Below the pieces are notes generated by a model that saw nothing but the letters and a program-made list of their open reading frames with translations, did not search any database and had not been told where the DNA came from. 64,000 nt of DNA from an uncultured Actinomycetes bacterium. Its GTDB lineage: Bacteria > Actinomycetota > Acidimicrobiia > Acidimicrobiales > RAAP-2. The position numbers and the translations under genes were made by a program. Shown piece by piece: positions 35,553 through 44,211 of the stretch. The stretch is from the NCBI GenBank assembly GCA_903885505.1, contig CAISIU010000101.1:62001-126000 (forward strand), read 5' to 3'. Positions within the stretch are counted from its first letter, which is position 1, and the number at the start of each line of letters is the position of its first letter.

Positions 35553-35920
35553 GCAACGACATTTTTGGCGAATCGCTGGGCGAATTTATTCGCGAAAAGC
35601 GCCAACGGGCCGAACTGTCGCTGCGTAAGTTGGCTGAACTGGCCGATGTGTCCAGCGTGTATCTCTCGCAGATCGAAGGCGGTCTTCGTCGTCCCTCCGC
35701 GGACATCATGCAAAAGATTGCCAAGGGTCTACAGCTATCGGCGGAGACCTTGTACGTGCGAGCGGGATTGCTCGATGAGGAGCGGTCGGGCACGACCGAA
35801 GCGGTCATTATGAGCGACCCGCGCCTCAGCGACGCCCAGAGAAATGCCCTTCTCACCATTTTGCGCAGTTTCCTCGCGGACAATGCCCCCGATGGCCCCT
35901 CGGGCGACACCAGCCGGTAG
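35549..35920 (+). CDS. XRE family transcriptional regulator
   Basis: 123 residues. An N-terminal XRE helix-turn-helix covers about residues 10-66 (EFIREKRQRAELSLRKLAE, VSSVYLSQIEGGLRRPS). The C-terminal half is short and helical, with no recognised ligand domain. The GTG start overlaps the sodX stop (GTGA), so it is coupled to sodX. Regulation of the sod genes is possible but only inferred from position. Confidence 0.85.
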   Translation: MSNDIFGESLGEFIREKRQRAELSLRKLAELADVSSVYLSQIEGGLRRPSADIMQKIAKGLQLSAETLYVRAGLLDEERSGTTEAVIMSDPRLSDAQRNALLTILRSFLADNAPDGPSGDTSR

Positions 35921-35923
35921 GTT
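35918..35923 (+). promoter_or_regulatory. putative -10 box for mshA, leaderless type
   Basis: TAGGTT, whose TAG is also the stop of the XRE gene, followed by 6 nt and the mshA ATG. Confidence 0.4.
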
Positions 35924-35929
35924 GACGAT

Positions 35930-37144
35930 ATGGCGCGTTTTGCCGTGATTTCCTTTCATACGTCGCCCCTCGCCCAACCAGGCACGGGCGATGGCGGTGG
36001 AATGAACGTGTACGTCCGCGAATTGTCGGCCTCGCTCGCACGTGCGGGTCACGACGTCGACATCTACACCCGGCGCGACCAGCCACACCAAGCCGCCACC
36101 GTGGTGGTGGAGCCGGGCCTTCGGGTGCACCACGTCACGGCCGGTCCCGCCACGAATGTTGAAAAGGGTGATTTGCGGCTCTACGTCAGCGATTTCGCTC
36201 GTGAAGTCTCCCTCCTCTTTCGTTCCCATCGCCCGGACATCATCCATTCGCATTATTGGCTGAGTGCCATCGCCGGTCACGAACTGAAGCACGAATTCAA
36301 CGTGCCACACTTCGTGACCTTCCACACCTTGGAGCGCGTGAAGGCCGAAACCTTCGAGATGGAATCGGAAAGTCGCGGCATCGAAGAAGAACAAATCATT
36401 GGCTGTGCCGACGCCGTCTTTGCCAGCGGCGACACCGAAGCTAACCAAATCATGTCGCACTACAGCGCCGATCCCGCGCGCGTCGTCACAGTGCCCCTCG
36501 GCGTAGACCACGCCATTTTTTCGCCCGGAGATCGCGGGCAAGCACGGTGCGCCTCGCACCTCGCTGTTCGTGAACCGCTCATCTTGTTCGTGGGACGCCT
36601 TCAGCGCCTGAAGGGTGTTGACCTGGCGCTTGAGGCCTTCATCACCCTGCGTCAGCGTGGCCACGACGCGCACCTCGCCATCATTGGCGGCCCGAGTGGC
36701 CCCACGGGAAGTGACACCCTTCGCCTCATTCACCAGCGCATCGCCGACGAAAACTTGGTGGGCGACGTGAGCCTCGTGGCGCCACAATCGCACGTCTCGC
36801 TGTCGACGTGGTATCGCGCTGCCAATGTGACGGTCATGCCCTCACGAGCCGAAAGCTTCGGATTGGTCGCCCTTGAATCACAGGCCTGCGGCACGCCGGT
36901 GGTGGCGTCGCGCCTCGGCGGATTGCCGCTCATTGTCCACGATGGCGAGACGGGCCGACTGCTCAACTCTCGTGAGCCTGAGGAGTGGGCGGACGCCTTG
37001 TGGGAGGTCATCGCCGATGAGGGTGACTTGGCTCGTGGCGCCGCCACCTCCGCGCGCGCCTTTACCTGGTCGACGTCGGCACGCATCGTGGCGGATCTCG
37101 CGGTGAGTGTCCGCGCCCGCCGCCTCCTTGACTGCTGGGCGTGA
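35930..37144 (+). CDS. mshA: MshA-type glycosyltransferase (mycothiol biosynthesis)
   Basis: 404 residues, GT-B fold, family 4. MshA joins N-acetylglucosamine from UDP-GlcNAc to 1L-myo-inositol 1-phosphate, the first step of mycothiol synthesis in the cytosol. Hallmarks are an N-terminal ISFHTSPLAQPG with GGMNVYVREL, HSHYWLSA, TFHTLERVK, VGRLQRLKGVDLALEAF, and the donor site SRAESFGLVALESQACG with the EX7E pattern. Length is a little below the usual 420-480. The following YbjN-like gene reproduces the mycobacterial order, which strengthens the call. Confidence 0.88.
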   Translation: MARFAVISFHTSPLAQPGTGDGGGMNVYVRELSASLARAGHDVDIYTRRDQPHQAATVVVEPGLRVHHVTAGPATNVEKGDLRLYVSDFAREVSLLFRSHRPDIIHSHYWLSAIAGHELKHEFNVPHFVTFHTLERVKAETFEMESESRGIEEEQIIGCADAVFASGDTEANQIMSHYSADPARVVTVPLGVDHAIFSPGDRGQARCASHLAVREPLILFVGRLQRLKGVDLALEAFITLRQRGHDAHLAIIGGPSGPTGSDTLRLIHQRIADENLVGDVSLVAPQSHVSLSTWYRAANVTVMPSRAESFGLVALESQACGTPVVASRLGGLPLIVHDGETGRLLNSREPEEWADALWEVIADEGDLARGAATSARAFTWSTSARIVADLAVSVRARRLLDCWA

Positions 37145-37608
37145 GTTTGTCGCTTCCCGACGTCGTTCGCCAGTGGTTGGCCGAGGGCGACGGTCACGGC
37201 TGGGAATGCGTCGGGCATATCGAGCCACTTCGTGATGACCGCGACCGACCGGTGGCCTTGGTGCACATTCCCGTCGCCGATAAGGGTCGCCTCACCTTGT
37301 GGTTCACCGTCGACCAGCGATCCGTTCTCGTCGAGAGTGAAGTACTGCCGGCGCCGGAAAGTAATGAGCTGGCGGCCTACGAATTCATGATGACGAAGAA
37401 TCGCGAGCTCTTTGACGTGCACTTCGCCCGCGGTCGTGATGGTGGCCTGTATCTGGTCGGCCGCTTGGACCGCGAATCACTCACTGCCGATGATCTCGAT
37501 CGCGTGACGGGCGCGTCGGTTCGCGCCGTGGAGGAAAATTACGCCTCCCTGGTGGATCTGGCGTTCCCGCAGTGGCGTCGCCCCTCCCGCCGCCGCGACG
37601 CGAACTAG
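37141..37608 (+). CDS. YbjN domain protein
   Basis: 155 residues, YbjN / type III secretion chaperone-like fold. The pattern VALVHIPVADKGRLTLWFTVDQRSVLVES and AYEFMMTKNRELFDVHFARG matches actinobacterial YbjN proteins encoded next to mshA. Proposed as a peptide-binding or regulatory partner; no activity is established. The GTG start overlaps the mshA stop (GTGA), indicating coupled translation. Confidence 0.8.
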   Translation: MSLSLPDVVRQWLAEGDGHGWECVGHIEPLRDDRDRPVALVHIPVADKGRLTLWFTVDQRSVLVESEVLPAPESNELAAYEFMMTKNRELFDVHFARGRDGGLYLVGRLDRESLTADDLDRVTGASVRAVEENYASLVDLAFPQWRRPSRRRDAN

Positions 37609-37611
37609 CGT
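37606..37611 (+). promoter_or_regulatory. putative -10 box for proC, leaderless type
   Basis: TAGCGT, whose TAG is the stop of the YbjN-like gene, followed by 6 nt and the proC ATG. Confidence 0.4.
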
Positions 37612-37617
37612 GACCGC

Positions 37618-38424
37618 ATGGCATACGAACTAGTCATTGTGGGTGGCGGCCGAATTGGTGGCGCCTTGGCTGATGCGCTGGTGCGCGTGGGTCGCGTCAG
37701 CGCTGCGCAGCTCGCCATTGTCGAAGTCGATGCGCAGCGCCGTCTCGAACTTGCCGCCCTCGTGCCCGGAACTCACGTCACGGCTGACCTGGAACTGGGC
37801 GATGTCGATGCGGCGACCGCTGCGATTTTGGCCGTGAAGCCTGATCGCTCCGAAGTGGCCGCTCGCTCGCTGGGTGCCCTCGGAGTTCGCCGAGTGCTGT
37901 CCGTCGTGGCGGGAATGTCCTCCGCGCGCCTCGAGGCCGTCTTTCCTGCGGGTGTCGCGCTGGTACGCGCCATGCCCAATATCGCCGTTCTGGTTGGTCG
38001 CGGCGTCTCGGCGATTGCCGGTGGCTCGCAAGTCACCAAAGACGACCTCGACTGGGCCGACGGCATCTTGGGGTCCGTGGGCACGGTGGTGCGGGTCACC
38101 GAATCGCATCTCGACACCGTGACCGCGCTGTCCGGATCGATGCCGGCCTACCTCTACCTGGTCGTGGATGCCTTGATCGAAGCGGGAGTTCACCAGGGCT
38201 TGAGTCGCGAATTGTCGACCCAGCTCGTGGTGGACACTTTTGCGGGTTCGGGTGAATTGCTGCAGCACTCGGGGCGAAGTGCCCACGAACTGCGTGAAGA
38301 CGTCACGAGTCCCGGTGGCACCACGGCCGCGGGCATTCGCATGCTGGAAGGCCGAGCCGTGCGGGCCGCCTTCTTGGAAGCGGTCGCCGCCGCCGCCGAG
38401 CGCAGCCGCCAACTTGGCCGCTAG
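37618..38424 (+). CDS. proC: pyrroline-5-carboxylate reductase
   Basis: 268 residues, the usual ProC length. It reduces pyrroline-5-carboxylate to proline with NAD(P)H in the cytosol. The N-terminal Rossmann motif is VGGGRIGGALADAL; AVKPDRSEVAA and RAMPNIAVLVGRGVSAI follow; the C-terminal dimer and substrate region shows ALSGSMPAYLYLVVDALIEAG and LREDVTSPGGTTAAGIRMLE, the ProC signature. It precedes rex, as in many actinobacteria. Confidence 0.95.
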   Translation: MAYELVIVGGGRIGGALADALVRVGRVSAAQLAIVEVDAQRRLELAALVPGTHVTADLELGDVDAATAAILAVKPDRSEVAARSLGALGVRRVLSVVAGMSSARLEAVFPAGVALVRAMPNIAVLVGRGVSAIAGGSQVTKDDLDWADGILGSVGTVVRVTESHLDTVTALSGSMPAYLYLVVDALIEAGVHQGLSRELSTQLVVDTFAGSGELLQHSGRSAHELREDVTSPGGTTAAGIRMLEGRAVRAAFLEAVAAAAERSRQLGR

Positions 38425-38434
38425 ACGCGGTCTC

Positions 38435-38440
38435 TAAACT
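38435..38440 (+). promoter_or_regulatory. putative -10 box for rex, leaderless type
   Basis: TAAACT followed by 6 nt and the GTG at 38447. Confidence 0.45.
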
Positions 38441-38446
38441 CAACTC

Positions 38447-39136
38447 GTGCCGGGCCCCCGCCGCAGCCTTCCAGAGCCGACTCTCGCGCGTCTGCCCGTG
38501 TATCAACGCATCGCCGTTGAATTCGACCGCCGTGACCGCGGCATCATTCTTGACTCCACGACCCTGGGTCGTCTCGCGGGCGTCGCGCCGGCCACCGTTC
38601 GCCGAGACCTGTCCTACCTCGGCGCCCTCGGCACTCGAGGGGCCGGTTATGACCCCGCCACCTTGGTGAGCCAGATTGACGAGGTCCTCGGCCGCTCCAC
38701 GGTCCTAGACGTCGCGGTGATCGGGATGGGAAACCTGGGGCGAGCCCTCGTGAACTCGTCGAACTTCCTCGGGGGTGTGGCGTCGCTCACCGCTCTCTAC
38801 GACAGTGATCCCTCGGTGATCGGTACCTCCATTGCAGGGGTGCCGGTGAGCGACATCGCCGCGGGTATCGCGTCGGTCCCCATGGCCGTGATTTGCACAC
38901 CGCCCGAGGTCGCCCAGGAGGTCGCTGACCAACTGGTGGCCGCCGGCACGCACGCCATCTTGAACTTCGCCCCCATCGTCATCACCGTGCCTCTGGGTGT
39001 AGCAGTTCGTTACGTGGACTTCTCCATTGAATTGCAAATCCTCGCGTACCAACTGATGAATGGCACTGGACCATTGGGTGGTGGCGTTCTGCACACCCTC
39101 GGCATCACGCCACCCGTTCGCCGGCCCGGGTCCTAG
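38447..39136 (+). CDS. rex: redox-sensing transcriptional repressor Rex
   Basis: 229 residues. The N-terminal winged helix (about 10-85) contains RLPVYQRI and LAGVAPATVRRDLSYLG; the C-terminal Rossmann domain contains VAVIGMGNLGRALVN, which binds NADH or NAD+. Rex represses respiratory genes and is released when NADH rises. Co-location with the haem genes is common in actinobacteria, and the 14-gene nuo operon 8 kb downstream is a natural candidate target, although I see no clear Rex operator there. GTG start supported by the TAAACT box. Confidence 0.95.
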   Translation: MPGPRRSLPEPTLARLPVYQRIAVEFDRRDRGIILDSTTLGRLAGVAPATVRRDLSYLGALGTRGAGYDPATLVSQIDEVLGRSTVLDVAVIGMGNLGRALVNSSNFLGGVASLTALYDSDPSVIGTSIAGVPVSDIAAGIASVPMAVICTPPEVAQEVADQLVAAGTHAILNFAPIVITVPLGVAVRYVDFSIELQILAYQLMNGTGPLGGGVLHTLGITPPVRRPGS

Positions 39137-39139
39137 GCT
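39134..39139 (+). promoter_or_regulatory. putative -10 box for hemA
   Basis: TAGGCT, overlapping the rex stop, 16 nt before the hemA GTG. The ribosome site GGGGGAGG (39143-39150) lies between, so this start is leadered, unlike its neighbours. Confidence 0.35.
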
Positions 39140-39155
39140 GACCGGGGGAGGCAAC

Positions 39156-40409
39156 GTGGCTTTTTTGTCCGTCGGTATTGATCACGAACACGCACCCCTC
39201 GAGCTTCTCGAGCGCATCACGTTGCCTGAAGAGCGCTGGGCCGCCGTGCTTGGCCACCTCTCCACACTCGACAACGTGCACGAGGCGGTGGTGGTCTCCA
39301 CCTGTCTGCGCACCGAGGTGTACGCCGTTATTGATCGTTTTCACGGTGCCGTGGACGATATTTCGGCCACCTTGGCGCACTTCGCGCAGATTGACCCGCA
39401 GTCTCTGGCCAATCAGATGACGATTCACTTTGATCGCGGCGTGCCCCAGCACTTGTTTTCCGTGGCGGCGGGTCTTCGCTCCGCGGTGCCCGGCGAATTC
39501 GAAGTTCTCGGACAATTGCGACGAGCTCTCGACGTGGCGCGCGATGAGCGCGTCGCGGGCTCCGAGCTCGACGACCTTTTTCATCGTGCCTTGGCAGCCG
39601 GTCGAAAGGTGCGCACCGACACTCAGATTGCCCGAGGCACCACCAGTTTCGCGCAAGCGACGGTGGAATTGGCCGCGGGGGAGATGGGCGACCTCGCCGG
39701 TCGCCGCGCCGTGGTCGTCGGGGCGGGGCAACTCGCAGTCGGCGTCGTTCGCGGTCTGCTCGATGCGGACGTTGAGACGGTGGTCGTCTTAAACCGAACT
39801 CTCGCTACCGCCGAAGATTTCGTCGCGTCGCTCGATGATGCTCGGGCATCGGCGGAGCCACTCACTGACCTGCAGTCACAACTCGCGACCGCCGACCTGG
39901 TCATCTGCGCCGCCGAGGCACCTGAAATTTTGATTCACGCGTCCGATATTCCCCTCGACCGAGGGCCGCTGTGGCTGGTCGACGTGGCGATGCCGCGCGT
40001 TATTGACGCGGCGGTCAGCGATCACCCCCACGTGGTCCGTCGCGACATTGGCGACCTTCGTCGCGTGGTGGAGGCCTCCCTGGCCACTCGACACGGCGAA
40101 ATGGCCGCGGCGACCGACCTCGTGACGGCCGAAGTCGAGCGCTTCTTGCGTGATCGTCGCGAGCGCGGCGCGGCCTCCATTGTGACGGACCTGCGCGACG
40201 CGTTAGAGAACATTCGTGCGACCGAGTGGGAGCGTCGTCGTCGAGACTTCGATGACCTCACCGACGAACAGCGCGAGCGTGTCGACGCACTGACCCGCAC
40301 CTTGCTCGCGAAACTGGCGCACGGCCCGTCCGCGGCGCTGAAAGAGTCGGCGGGAACCGACCGCGGTGCGCGCTTGGCTGAGACCACCCGCACCCTCTTT
40401 GATATATGA
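39156..40409 (+). CDS. hemA: glutamyl-tRNA reductase
   Basis: 417 residues. It reduces glutamyl-tRNA(Glu) to glutamate-1-semialdehyde with NADPH, the first step of C5 tetrapyrrole synthesis. The catalytic Cys50 lies in VVVSTCLRTEVYA (the family normally has STCNRTE). The NADPH-binding domain shows VVVGAGQLAVGVV and VVLNRTLATAEDF, and the C-terminal helical dimer domain ends the protein. The GTG at 39156 follows GGGGGAGG; codons from 39060 would lie inside rex. It overlaps hemC by four bases (ATGA). Confidence 0.95.
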   Translation: MAFLSVGIDHEHAPLELLERITLPEERWAAVLGHLSTLDNVHEAVVVSTCLRTEVYAVIDRFHGAVDDISATLAHFAQIDPQSLANQMTIHFDRGVPQHLFSVAAGLRSAVPGEFEVLGQLRRALDVARDERVAGSELDDLFHRALAAGRKVRTDTQIARGTTSFAQATVELAAGEMGDLAGRRAVVVGAGQLAVGVVRGLLDADVETVVVLNRTLATAEDFVASLDDARASAEPLTDLQSQLATADLVICAAEAPEILIHASDIPLDRGPLWLVDVAMPRVIDAAVSDHPHVVRRDIGDLRRVVEASLATRHGEMAAATDLVTAEVERFLRDRRERGAASIVTDLRDALENIRATEWERRRRDFDDLTDEQRERVDALTRTLLAKLAHGPSAALKESAGTDRGARLAETTRTLFDI

Positions 40410-41296
40410 CCCCTATTCGCATCGCCACTCGACAATCGCCCCTGGCCCTCGCGCAGGCGCAGTGGGTGGCCGAACAGTTGACGGCGCGCGGCCACGACTA
40501 CGAGCTCGTCGCGTTAACGACGCGAGGTGACGAAAACACCTCTGACCCCTTGTCGAGCATGGCCGGGGTGGGCGTTTTTGCGGTGGAAGTTCAACGGGCC
40601 GTGTTGGACGGGCGTGCGGATATCGCGGTGCACTCAGCGAAAGATTTGCCCAGCGTGACGCCGGACGGACTTCGCTTGGTGGCGGTGCCCGAACGTCGTG
40701 ACCCCGCCGACGTGTTGGTGGGTCGATCCTTAGCCGGCCTCGGGCCGGGAGCCACCGTGGCGTCCGGTTCACCTCGCCGTCGAGCCCTGCTGGCCGAGCG
40801 ACGACCAGATCTCAATTTCGTCGAACTGCGCGGCAACATGGCCACTCGTCTCGGCGCCGTGGGAGGTCACATCGACGCCATCGTGGCGGCCGCGGCGGCT
40901 CTCGAGCGCCTCGGCTGGTCCGACCGTGTCGCCGAACGACTTGACCCCACGTGGATGACGCCGCAGGTGGGCCAAGCAGCTCTGGCCATTGAGTGTGCCA
41001 TCGACAGTGAGTGGGTAACCGCGCTCGCGGAAATCGATGATCCCGTCGCACACCGTGCGGTAGCGGCGGAACGTGAGTTCCTGCGCGAGCTCGGTAGTGG
41101 ATGCTCGGTGCCGGCGGGTGCGTACTGCCGTGTCGAGGGTGATGAATTGGTTATCGATGGCGTCATGGCCGCCACTGATGGGTCGCGCGTCCTGCGCGCC
41201 ACGCGACGCGGCCGGGACCTCTCGGTGGGCGCCGACCTCGCGCGTGCACTTCGCGATGACCTCGGCGGCCACGAGCTTCCCGGATGGCGGGCGTGA
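40406..41296 (+). CDS. hemC: hydroxymethylbilane synthase (porphobilinogen deaminase)
   Basis: 296 residues. It polymerises four porphobilinogen molecules to hydroxymethylbilane. Motifs are IATRQSPLALAQAQWV at the N-terminus, TTRGDE, DIAVHSAKDLP with the catalytic Asp, and the dipyrromethane-cofactor Cys233 in LGSGCSVPAGAYC. Its start overlaps the hemA stop and its stop overlaps hemD, so hemA-C-D are translated as a coupled set. Confidence 0.97.
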   Translation: MTPIRIATRQSPLALAQAQWVAEQLTARGHDYELVALTTRGDENTSDPLSSMAGVGVFAVEVQRAVLDGRADIAVHSAKDLPSVTPDGLRLVAVPERRDPADVLVGRSLAGLGPGATVASGSPRRRALLAERRPDLNFVELRGNMATRLGAVGGHIDAIVAAAAALERLGWSDRVAERLDPTWMTPQVGQAALAIECAIDSEWVTALAEIDDPVAHRAVAAEREFLRELGSGCSVPAGAYCRVEGDELVIDGVMAATDGSRVLRATRRGRDLSVGADLARALRDDLGGHELPGWRA

Positions 41297-41931
41297 AATT
41301 TCTTTTGACGCGAGTGGATGAACTCGATTCATCATTCATCGTTCGCGCTCGAGACCTCGGCCATGAGGTCGACGCCATCGCCGTGACCACGACGCGCTAT
41401 CGAGAACTAAGCGACGTGTCGACAGAATTAGACGGCCGGGCATATCGCACGGTGGTGCTGACCAGTCGTCGTGCCGCTCGCTACGTCCCCCTCGTCACCA
41501 CGCTGCCGGACGCGGTCTTGGCTTGCGTGGGCCCCACGACTCGAGATGCCGTGACCTGGGAAGGTCGCAGCATCGTGGCGGCGCCCGCGAACGCCGCCAC
41601 GCTCAGTCAGCTCGTGAGCGAGGCGCCACTGGTCTGGCTAGCGGGGTCTCCTCATCGCGAGGACTTCATTACGGGCGTCACGGCACGTGGATTGGCGTGT
41701 GACATCGTCGAGGTGTACGAGACGGTGCCGGTTGATCTCCGCGGCGAAGAGCGCGACCTCATCAGGCAGGCCGACGTGGTCTTGTGTGCGGCACCGTCCG
41801 CGTGGTCGGCGGTGAGCGAGTGGGTGTCGCCCGCGAGCCGCGTCGTGGCCCTGAGGGCCTCGTCGGTGCCGTCGGAAGTGGCCAATCGTCAAGTCGTCGA
41901 ACGCTGGGACGAGTTGCTGCAGGGCGAATAA
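41293..41931 (+). CDS. hemD: uroporphyrinogen-III synthase
   Basis: 212 residues, slightly short for the family. It cyclises hydroxymethylbilane with inversion of ring D. The sequence is poorly conserved, as usual for HemD, but the bilobed pattern is visible: LLTRVDELDSSF at the start, VVLTSRRAARYV in lobe one, LACVGPTTRDAV in the middle, WLAGSPHRED and VEVYETVPV in lobe two. Position between hemC and hemB makes the call secure. GTG 41293 is preferred because it gives the GTGA overlap with hemC; ATG 41284 is also in frame. Confidence 0.88.
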   Translation: MKFLLTRVDELDSSFIVRARDLGHEVDAIAVTTTRYRELSDVSTELDGRAYRTVVLTSRRAARYVPLVTTLPDAVLACVGPTTRDAVTWEGRSIVAAPANAATLSQLVSEAPLVWLAGSPHREDFITGVTARGLACDIVEVYETVPVDLRGEERDLIRQADVVLCAAPSAWSAVSEWVSPASRVVALRASSVPSEVANRQVVERWDELLQGE

Positions 41932-41950
41932 TCAGGCCAGTTCGTCCAAC

Positions 41951-41956
41951 TAGCCT
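41951..41956 (+). promoter_or_regulatory. putative -10 box for hemB, leaderless type
   Basis: TAGCCT followed by 6 nt and the hemB ATG, in the 31-base hemD-hemB gap. It suggests a second transcription start within the haem cluster. Confidence 0.45.
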
Positions 41957-41962
41957 GAAGTT

Positions 41963-42943
41963 ATGCCTTTTCCCGCCGAACGTCCCCGTCGACTGCGCCG
42001 AACCGAGGCCTTACGCCACCTCGTCGCCGAGACGACCCTGCAGCGTCGCCACCTGATTGCCCCCCTCTTTGTGGCCGAAACGTTGACGGAGCCGCGTGAA
42101 ATCTCGTCCATGCCGGGCCAGTTTCAGCACACGGTGGCGAGCTTGTTGGCAGAAGTCGACGAGTTGGTCGCTCGCGGGATCACCAGCATCATTTTGTTCG
42201 GCGTGCCCGCCACCAAAGATGCGACGGGATCGCAGGCGTGGGCCGACGAGGGAATTTGCCAAGTGGCCACGAGGGCGCTGGCGGCTCGTTTTGGTGATGA
42301 CATCGTCATCATGAACGACCTCTGCCTCGACGAATACACCGACCATGGTCACTGTGGCGTTCTGGACGCTCGCGGCGACGTGGATAACGACCTCACGCTC
42401 GAGCTCTACGGCAAGATCGCCGTGGCGCAGGCGCGCGCCGGTGCGCACGTGGTGGCACCGTCAGGAATGATGGATGGACAGATTGAGGCCATTCGTCGCG
42501 CTCTTGATGAGGCGGGCTATGACCAGGCGGCCATCTTGGCGTACGCGGCGAAGTATGCGAGTGCGCTGTATGGGCCATTTCGTGATGCCGTCGCGGTGAG
42601 CATTGCCGGCGGCGGTCATCGTCGTGGGTACCAGCAAGACCCCGCCAATATTCGTGAGTCGCTGCGTGAGATTCGACTCGACGTCGCCGAGGGTGCGGAC
42701 ATGGTGATGGTCAAGCCGGCCATGACCAATCTCGACGTCGTGGCGGCGGCTCGTGCCGAGGTCGACGTCCCGGTGTTCGCGTATCACGTCAGTGGCGAGT
42801 ACTCCATGATTCACGCCGCCGCGGAGAAGGGCTGGATTGACGGGCCGGCCGTGGCGCTCGAACAATTGCTGTCGCTACGTCGTGCCGGCGCCGACGCCAT
42901 TTTGACGTATTTCGCTAAGGACATCGCAGGGAGACTGTCGTGA
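41963..42943 (+). CDS. hemB: delta-aminolevulinic acid dehydratase (porphobilinogen synthase)
   Basis: 326 residues. It condenses two 5-aminolevulinate molecules to porphobilinogen. The Schiff-base lysines are Lys197 (AYAAKYASALYGPFRDA) and Lys251 (MVMVKPAMTNLD). The metal loop reads CLDEYTDHGHCG: Cys121, Asp123 and Cys131. The second Cys of the classic zinc site is Asp, so the metal requirement may be mixed between zinc- and magnesium-type enzymes. Its stop overlaps hemL by GTGA. Confidence 0.96.
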   Translation: MPFPAERPRRLRRTEALRHLVAETTLQRRHLIAPLFVAETLTEPREISSMPGQFQHTVASLLAEVDELVARGITSIILFGVPATKDATGSQAWADEGICQVATRALAARFGDDIVIMNDLCLDEYTDHGHCGVLDARGDVDNDLTLELYGKIAVAQARAGAHVVAPSGMMDGQIEAIRRALDEAGYDQAAILAYAAKYASALYGPFRDAVAVSIAGGGHRRGYQQDPANIRESLREIRLDVAEGADMVMVKPAMTNLDVVAAARAEVDVPVFAYHVSGEYSMIHAAAEKGWIDGPAVALEQLLSLRRAGADAILTYFAKDIAGRLS

Positions 42944-44211
42944 GTAACGCCGAGTGGTTTGAGCGCGCCCAACGAGTGATTCCGGGAGGCGTGGACTCGC
43001 CGGTTCGGTCCTTTCGCTCCGTCGGGGGCACGCCGTACACCGTCGTCTCCGGCAAGGGTGCCTACGTCACCGACATCGAGGGCACGACGTACATCGACTA
43101 CGTCCAGAGCTACGGTGCCTCGCTGCTCGGTCACGCGCATGACGATGTCATCGCCGCCATTAAGCGTCAAGCCGAACTCGGCACCACCTTTGGTGCGCCG
43201 ACGCCGGGTGAAGTGCAGCTCGCCGAGTTGATGGTCGAGCGTGTGCCGGGCCTTGAGCAGGTGCGCTTGGTGTCCTCGGGAACCGAAGCGGTGATGAGCG
43301 CGGTCCGCGTGGCGCGTGGCGCCACGGGACGCGACAAGATCGTGAAGTTCGATGGCTGCTACCACGGCCACAGCGATGCGCTCCTCGTCGCCGGTGGCTC
43401 GGGAGTCGCCCAGCTCGGCCTGCCGGGGTCTGCGGGCGTTACCGCCGGTGCGGTGGGAGACACCATCACGGCTCCCTACAACGAGGTGCCCACCTTGGAC
43501 GAAACGATTGCGGCCGTCGTGGTGGAACCGGTCGCGGCGAACATGAACCTCGTGGCGCCGCGCGAAAACTTCTTGCGCGACCTTCGTGCCGAGTGCGACC
43601 GCGTGGGGGCGCTGCTGATCTTTGATGAGGTCATCACCGGCTTTCGCCTCACCCCCGGTGGTGCGGAGCCCTTCTTCTCCGTGACGCCCGATCTGTACTG
43701 CTTCGGCAAGGTCATCGGTGGCGGACTGCCCGTGGGCGCCTTTGGTGGCTCGCGCGCGGTGATGAGCCATCTGGCACCGCTCGGGCCGGTGTATCAGGCC
43801 GGCACCTTGTCGGGTAACCCCTTGGCCACCGCGGCGGGCACCACGGTGCTGTCCCGGGTAACCCCCGCGGACTACGACCGTCTCACCGCCAGCGTCCAAC
43901 GTCTGGCCGTCGGTATGCGTGACGCAATTTCGTCGTCGGGTATTTATTGCGCCACGCCCACCCAAGGTTCCTTGCTGGGCCTCTATCTCTCGCGCGACGA
44001 GTTCGTCGCGCCGACGTCGATTGTGGAGGCCACGCCCCTCTGCGATAACGGCATGTATCGCGACTTTTTCCACGCGATGCTGCGTCGCGGAATTGCGCTG
44101 GCGCCCGGGTCGTACGAAATCATCTTCGTCTCGCTCGCCCACAGTGATGCCGACATCGACCGCACTATCGAGGCGGCAGGAGAGGCCGCACAGGAAGTGT
44201 TCGGCTCGTGA
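42940..44211 (+). CDS. hemL: glutamate-1-semialdehyde 2,1-aminomutase
   Basis: 423 residues, normal length. A PLP-dependent class III aminotransferase that isomerises glutamate-1-semialdehyde to 5-aminolevulinate. The PLP Lys257 lies in CFGKVIGGGLPVGAFGG; other motifs are VSSGTEAVMSAVRVARG, DGCYHGHSDALL and IFDEVITGFR. The order hemA-C-D-B-L supplies nearly all steps from charged tRNA to uroporphyrinogen III. GTG start overlaps hemB; the stop overlaps the next gene. Confidence 0.96.
   Translation: MSNAEWFERAQRVIPGGVDSPVRSFRSVGGTPYTVVSGKGAYVTDIEGTTYIDYVQSYGASLLGHAHDDVIAAIKRQAELGTTFGAPTPGEVQLAELMVERVPGLEQVRLVSSGTEAVMSAVRVARGATGRDKIVKFDGCYHGHSDALLVAGGSGVAQLGLPGSAGVTAGAVGDTITAPYNEVPTLDETIAAVVVEPVAANMNLVAPRENFLRDLRAECDRVGALLIFDEVITGFRLTPGGAEPFFSVTPDLYCFGKVIGGGLPVGAFGGSRAVMSHLAPLGPVYQAGTLSGNPLATAAGTTVLSRVTPADYDRLTASVQRLAVGMRDAISSSGIYCATPTQGSLLGLYLSRDEFVAPTSIVEATPLCDNGMYRDFFHAMLRRGIALAPGSYEIIFVSLAHSDADIDRTIEAAGEAAQEVFGS

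Noticed and set aside
39060..39155. N-terminal extension of hemA into rex
   Set aside because: The catalytic Cys falls at residue 50 as expected only with GTG 39156, which also has a strong ribosome site.
42811..44142. 443-codon open frame antisense to hemL
   Set aside because: Complete overlap with hemL and composition typical of a mirrored GC-rich frame (rich in Arg, His, Gly).
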